NCBI RefSeq assembly: GCF_008831285.2
Contig: NC_045144.1
Location: 3,836,268 to 3,900,267 of the forward strand
DNA from: Nymphaea colorata
Lineage: Eukaryota > Streptophyta > Magnoliopsida > Nymphaeales > Nymphaeaceae
Reading direction: 5' to 3'
DNA length: 64,000 nucleotides
Positions within the stretch are counted from its first letter, which is position 1. Every line of letters begins with the position of its first letter. The notes under the pieces were generated by a model. The model saw nothing but the letters and a program-made list of their open reading frames with translations, did no database searches and was not told the DNA's origin. Both the position numbers and the translations under genes were made by a program. Shown one piece after another: positions 58,765 through 64,000 of the stretch.

Positions 58765-59699
58765 GTACAAATTTCATTCTTGTATGAGTTATAAATGAAA
58801 GTGTACCTTTTATGTTTTATTTTTCTTCTTTAAATGGAATTTACTTTCAAGGTTGAAAGTAGTAGAAAGAATGTTTAGTAGACAGGTCAATTAAGTACTC
58901 ATTGGAAGTTTCATTGATTCTTTGCTAATATGACGATCTTAGGGCATGTTTGATAGCTGTGGATCTCAGATCCAAACTTGGATCTACCTGAGAGATCCAC
59001 AGTGTTAACGCCGATTTTAACATCCATGGATTTCAAATCCAAGAAGGGTCTGAAATCCACATATTTTAGGTTAGAGGGATTGCTGGTTTAGTCTGACCTC
59101 TCCTACAGATCTCAACTTTAGGGGAGAGGTGATGGCAGGAAGAGGCGTGCCATAACCCCTGCCCACCTCACTTTGCTTTCTCTCTCTCTCTCTTCTGTGA
59201 CCTTCCGGCAAAAGGCTTGCTGGAAAAAAACAAAAAAGACGAAACCCTCGTCCATTGCTAAGTGTTTCAAAGTAGAAGCCCTCCGTCATTGCCGAGTGTT
59301 TCAAAGTAGAAACCCTCGAAAGTGACTGAATTGAAACCCTTAGCGCGAGAGGGATTCAAACCTTTTTTTTCGGCTTGCAGAGAGAGAAAATTTAAAATTT
59401 TGTAATATCAGATTACTGTGTCATCAACCAAAGACTTATGAACCAAAAAACAAGAAAGAAGGAGAAAAGTGCCAAAGTATAGGGACAGCAACAGCAGTAA
59501 ATGTCTACTGAACCCTAAGATTATATTATCACATCAATCTTTTACACAATAAGTCCTATTAAAAACAAAGAATATTACAGCCATGCCCTTAATGAGAAAA
59601 CATAGCATTAAAAACGAAACACCTAATATGACATCTGGATCTGGATCTGGATCCAGACATCATGTCCCAAACTTTATAACGGCCTCCCTCAAGTTGTAC
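58765..59699. other. CHIP: CHIP intron 4, first part
   Basis: Contains a possible small transposon starting near 58941 (TTAGGGCATGTTTGATAGC) with repeated GGATCTGAGATCC-type palindromes and a (TC)n run at 59172-59192. The stretch from about 59390 to 59700 may hold the 3' LTR of the antisense copia element, but its edges are not clear. Confidence 0.4.
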
Positions 59700-60201
59700 A
59701 TGGTCTTGCATCATGTACAGCTTGTTCTTTAGCAACCAGAATTGTCATCTTGTTAATCCTTTAGTAAATAAGTTTGCCAGTTGATCTTTAGTTCTACACT
59801 TCTAACATGTTGAGGCTCTATCTCCTTTTGCTCAACCCTTTTTTGAATAAAATGTTGATCAATTTCATTGTGCTTGGTCCTGCTATGCTAAATGGGATTA
59901 AAAGTAATATTAATTGTGCTTTGATTGTCACATAGGAGCACTGAGCAAGCAATCTTCTCCCCTAAATCATTCAACAAATGTTTAATCCAAGTAGCTTCTG
60001 CTATGCCTGCAGCCATTGACCAGTATTCTGCCTCGATACTAGATCGTGCCACAGCCTTTTGTTTTCGGCTGCTCCAAGACACAAAATTATTACTTATGAA
60101 AACACAATAACCTCACCAATCTCCTCTCATCTGGATCACCTGCCCAGTCTGCATCTATATAAGTGATTATCTCATGTCCATGATCCCCATCGTCATTCTT
60201 A

Positions 60202-60508
60202 TGGTAAATACTTTCTTGGGGTAGAGGTTGATAGACAAGGGGACACACTAACACTCATGCAGCAAAAGCATACTCTTAATCTTTTGGAAAAGACGGGCAT
60301 GACAAATTGTAGACCGGTTACTACTCCTAGTGTGTTACATCAGAGATTAAGTTCTGAAGATGGGGAGGCTTATGTCAATCCTACAAGATATCAAAGCATT
60401 GTTGGCATGTTACAATATCTTTTAGTTACCAGGCTTGATATTGTTTATGTTTTTAATTCAGGTTTCTCAGTTTATGCCTGCTCCAAAAGAAGGTCATATG
60501 GAGGCAGT
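60202..60508 (+). other. Inverted segment of the copia reverse transcriptase/RNase H region
   Basis: This piece reads on the plus strand (KYFLGVEVDRQGDTLTLMQQ, then NLLEKTGMTNCRPVTTPS, ending QFMPAPKEGHMEAV), while both neighbours read on the minus strand. Placed back in minus orientation it falls between KGITT at 60511 and KNDDGDHGHEIITYIDADWA below 60200, exactly where it belongs. The YVDD segment and a short LRYLKGTPG segment at the breakpoints are missing. Confidence 0.85.
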
Positions 60509-60695
60509 GAGTTGTGATACCTTTCTTTTGGTAGCCAAATGAGGAATGATCCAACAAACATTTTCTAAAGCCAAAACCTTGAATCTGTAAAGAAAAACTC
60601 TTAAACCAAGAACGAGATGCTTGTTTTAACCCATACAGAGACTTTTTCAATTTGCACACCCAAATTGAAGGATCTTTTTCTGCATATCCTAGGGG

Positions 60696-61715
60696 CTATG
60701 TCACCTAGGTGCAGGGTGCGGGTGCCAGTGCCGGTGTGGCACATCCTCAAAAATTTAGGTGCGGCGGTGCGGCGAGAATATTTATTTGTTATTATTAATT
60801 TATTATTATAATATATATATAGACACATACACACACATATAAGAATTAAGAAATTTAGAGTATACACTATAGTTTATACTTTATATACTCTACACTACAC
60901 ACTTTATGGATAAATTATATATGAATATTATATATTACATACTTATAAGTTATAATGTATTGTGTATATGAATGTAACATATTAAGCATTAACATGCTTA
61001 CAAAGTACAAACATTAAACAAGTAAACAAAAAACAAAAAAAACCATGACAGAACACTGAAATGGAAAAAAAAATGTTAAACCTATGTCACATAGGTATGG
61101 GTACGCGGGTACGGGTGCCGGTGCGGGTACGGACCATTTTTAAAAAACTTGGGTGCGAGGGTACGGCCGTACACACACATGCCCATACATATATAGAAGT
61201 TAAAATGAAGAAAAAAGAGGGAAGTGGTACATTAAAATGAGGGTTTCGAAAATTTTAATGTTAAAATGGTTTAAGAAGTTAAAATGTAAAAATCGTTAAC
61301 ATTAAAATCAGACAAATTTGAACTCAATCAACTTTGACCGAGTCTGAAAAAGGTCAAAAATGACCTTGGGTGCGTTGACCGCACCCGGTACGGTCAACGC
61401 AATACCCTGTTGTACCTAGGGCTGTACCCGTACCTGTACCCGAGTTGTACCCGTACTGTGCGGGTACTCCTCGAGGAGTACCCATGTGACAAAGTGTTAA
61501 ACCCTCTTTTTAACGTTAAAAATTTTTTAAATAAAAAATATCAAAAAAAGACGAAAATAGGCTTGACGAGGTTTGACCGCACTCGACTCGAGTCAAACGC
61601 GAGTCGGGTGCGTGTCCAAAATTGACCCGAGTCGGGTGCAAATCCAAGCTGCACCCGTACTCGAGTCGTGTCGACACGGGTGCAACAGTCAAATTGCAGC
61701 TTCCAGGTGACTTAG
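60696..61715. mobile_element. hAT-like non-autonomous element 2, inserted in copia
   Basis: Starts CTATGTCACCTAGG and ends CCAGGTGACTTAG. Flanking 8-mers are CCTAGGGG (60688-60695) and CCTGGGAG (61716-61723), six of eight matching. Subterminal GGTGCGGGTGCC words near 60713 and the reverse-oriented GCACCCGTACTCGAG near 61650 match element 1. Removing it restores the copia reverse transcriptase order. No transposase. It contains element 3. Confidence 0.78.
61082..61494. mobile_element. hAT-like non-autonomous element 3, nested in element 2
   Basis: Starts CTATGTCACATAGG and ends CCCATGTGACAAAG, with a perfect 8-bp target duplication TGTTAAAC at 61074-61081 and 61495-61502. The left end is followed by GGTACGGGTGCCGGTGC-type repeats, and the right end by their reverse-oriented GTACCCGTAC versions. 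At 413 bp it is MITE-sized. Confidence 0.83.
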
Positions 61716-64000
61716 CCTGGGAGTTGTTCCATATAAATTTCTTCCTTCAAATATCCATGCAAGAATGCGTTCTTAACATCCATCTAATTGAGTGTCCTTC
61801 CTTGATCAATAGCTAAAGATATGATGATACGTATTGTACCCATTTTAACCACCGGACTAAAAGTTTCATCATAATTTTCGTCGTATTGTTGCGTGAAACT
61901 CCAAGCAACAAGTCGTGCCTTATATCTTTCAATGCTCCCATCGGGTTTATATTTTATGTTATAAACTCATTTAGAACCAGCAACATTCCCTCCTTTTGGT
62001 TGTGGTATCGCATCCCAAGTCTGACACTCATGAAGAGGTTCCATTTCTTCATTCATAGCTTCAATCCATTGTTGCTATTTGACAGCTTGATTGAGATCCT
62101 ACTTTGTGAGTTTGAGACGTAAATAGTTAAAAATCAAGAGAAATGTATCATGACTCACCCATTGTTGAATTGGATGCCAAATGCAAATCGATCTTTGCCG
62201 TTGTTCAGTAGTGGTTACCTCTAGACTACTTGGCCTCTTTTCTCTAGCTTTTCTAACATATACTTGTCCAGAAAAGCAGTCAATAGGACGTTCTTCATCG
62301 GCGTAATGGCTGCTTAAACCCTCTCTATTGTTCAAGGATGAATGGATGGTGGATTGATGTCTGCTCTATATTGGTAAAAAGATCAGCACTTAACCATGGT
62401 TCATACATCTCCACTATTCTGGGTTGCACTTGATTTGACACGTCTATGCCAAAATCATGTCTATCAAAAACAACATTTCTGGAGGTTCTAATACATTTTG
62501 AAGTGGGATCATAACATCAATATCCTTTATACTTGTCTGCATGTCCTATAAATCTGCACTTTTCTGCCTTGTCTTGAAACTTATTTCTCAAAGATGAATC
62601 AATATGCACATAACATACACACCCAAAAACACATAGTTCATTATAGCATGGATGTTGATCAAACAAAATATAATATGGGGATTTCCCATTCAAGATGGAC
62701 ATAGGGAGACGATTTATAATGTAGACCGATGTATGAAAAGCCTCCACGTGAAGGCTAATGGGGCACATTGCCGTCATGTAACATGCTTATAGCACTCTCT
62801 ATTATATGATGATGTTTCTTTTCTGCAACTCCATTTTGTTGCAGGTTATATGGGCAATAAATTTGTCGTCCTATTCCAATATCTGGAAGAGAGGCAATAA
62901 ATTGTTTGACGCATACTCTCCTCCACCATTACATTGCAGATGGACAATATCATAGGAAAATTTTGTTTTAACCATGGAATGAAAATTTTGAAATATTTGA
63001 AATACTTCATGTTTATGTTTCATGAAATATATCCAAGTATAGCGGGAATAAAATGAAAATGACATAATATCGGCTTCCAAATAAAGAAGGAATAGGAGCG
63101 GGTCCTCAAACGTCAGAGCAAACAATTTCAAAAGGCCTTGAAGCTCTTTTATTAATAATATGAAATGGAAGAACGTGATTCTTATAGAGTTCACAACTTG
63201 AGCACTTCTTAGACTTTGAAGGAGGTGACAAACTAGACTTTGGAATAAGATTGCTAGAAAGAAGACTTTCAACAAAACTTCTACTACAATGACCCAACGA
63301 CTGTGCTAGAGTTCTGCTTATTACAATAGCTAGAGATAATCAACGAATTAGAACTGAAAAACTTTGATAACTCTGAAGAAGGCTTCGATGGCTCCAACCG
63401 AAGAACAGGGACTGAAGAAACTGAAGAGGTGATTGGGTTCTCCTTGAAGACATACATGTCTCGACTCTCCACATCGTTCCCCTTCAGTGAATATCTCGTT
63501 CATTTGAAGATCCTTAACATAGACAGAAGAATGAGTAAATTCAACGGTATGCTGATCATCAACAAGTTTAGCAACAAACACAATATTCTTTTTAATATTA
63601 GGACCGAGAAGAACATTGACAAAGGAAGAGACGATTTTGACATGTGAATTTGTGCATTTGCCAATATGACTGATGGAGTGATGAGATCTGTCACCCGTAA
63701 CTATGCTACCTTTCCCAAGATAAGGAGATAGATTAGATAGTTTACCCGCATCGCCCGTCACATGTGAGTCTGCCCCGAATCAACGTACCACTGTCCTTGC
63801 TCATTTTGCTTGACCGTCATTTGTGACAGGGCTGACAATAAGACCTAATGTACATTTCCTGGTGGTATCCTCATTCCCCGAGAGTTACTAGTCTATTTTC
63901 AAGCTTATGCATTTTTTCTTTATTCTGCAGGTTAAACCAACAATCAGCTTTCACATGTCCCCTTTTATTGCATTGGAAGCATGTGGGATTCGTTTTTGAT

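Larger units (their letters stand above)
59700..64000 (-). mobile_element. Ty1/copia retrotransposon, antisense in CHIP intron 4, runs off the window
   Basis: Minus-strand order from the right edge: zinc knuckle CFQCNKRGHVKADC (about 63985-63945), protease and downstream region (VTGDAGKLSNLSPYLGKGS, 63761), GAG-pre-integrase (HYRLGHCSRSFVESLL, near 63300), integrase (FYSRYTWIYFMKHKHEVF, near 63050; AFHTSVYIINRLPMS, near 62740), reverse transcriptase (61716-62120, then VCKLKKSLYGLKQASRSW near 60655) and RNase H (IDADWAGDPDERR, then SSRKQKAVARSSIEAEYWS) to about 59740. The coding region is split by a 1-kb hAT-like insertion (60696-61715) and contains a 307-bp inverted segment (60202-60508). Several stops and frameshifts make it inactive. 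The 5' LTR and early gag lie outside the window. Confidence 0.9.

Overview
The window is nuclear DNA from a flowering plant. The genes have short exons with GT-AG introns, and they include a plant CHIP co-chaperone/ubiquitin ligase and a START-domain gene. There are relics of chlorophyllide a oxygenase, a YacP-like NYN protein and a 2-hydroxy-acid oxidase. Most of the rest is plant-type transposable elements: L1 LINEs, a Ty3/gypsy chromovirus, Ty1/copia elements and small non-autonomous DNA transposons. The species cannot be named from the sequence.

Layout. 1-8.9 kb is a nest: an element with short terminal inverted repeats holds a 5'-truncated L1 LINE, whose 3' part holds a complete but mutated gypsy element with two LTRs. 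9-20.9 kb is AT-rich, with a U6 snRNA relic, a MITE-like element, one half of a ~99% identical 1.26-kb duplication, members of two other local repeat families and an F-box-like exon. 20.88-22.65 kb (minus) holds five exons of a decayed chlorophyllide a oxygenase copy. 24.4-34.7 kb holds more duplicated blocks, a stretch with the look of plant mitochondrial intergenic DNA, and exon relics of a YacP-like NYN gene and a hydroxy-acid oxidase.

37.8-40.1 kb (plus) is the clearest complete gene: five exons that splice to a 255-residue START (lipid-binding) protein. 41.7-46.4 kb has a 61-bp minisatellite, a minus-strand copia element and a ~590-bp polypurine tract. 46.4-49.9 kb is a tandem segmental duplication; only one unit carries a 1,047-bp hAT-like element, and that element contains the start of a host gene.

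From 51.6 kb to the right edge lies the 5' part of CHIP (plus). Its four visible exons encode the TPR domain. Intron 3 is 6.6 kb and holds gypsy and LINE remains. Intron 4 runs off the window and holds an antisense copia element, into which a second hAT-like element has inserted, with a third inserted inside that.

The main novelty is a family of short elements with ends beginning CTATGTCAC, 8-bp target duplications and GC-rich subterminal repeats. Three copies occur here: one is nested in another, one has an empty site in a neighbouring duplicate, and one has captured gene sequence. Exon joins were derived by eye from splice signals and from remembered family sequences; no alignment was run.
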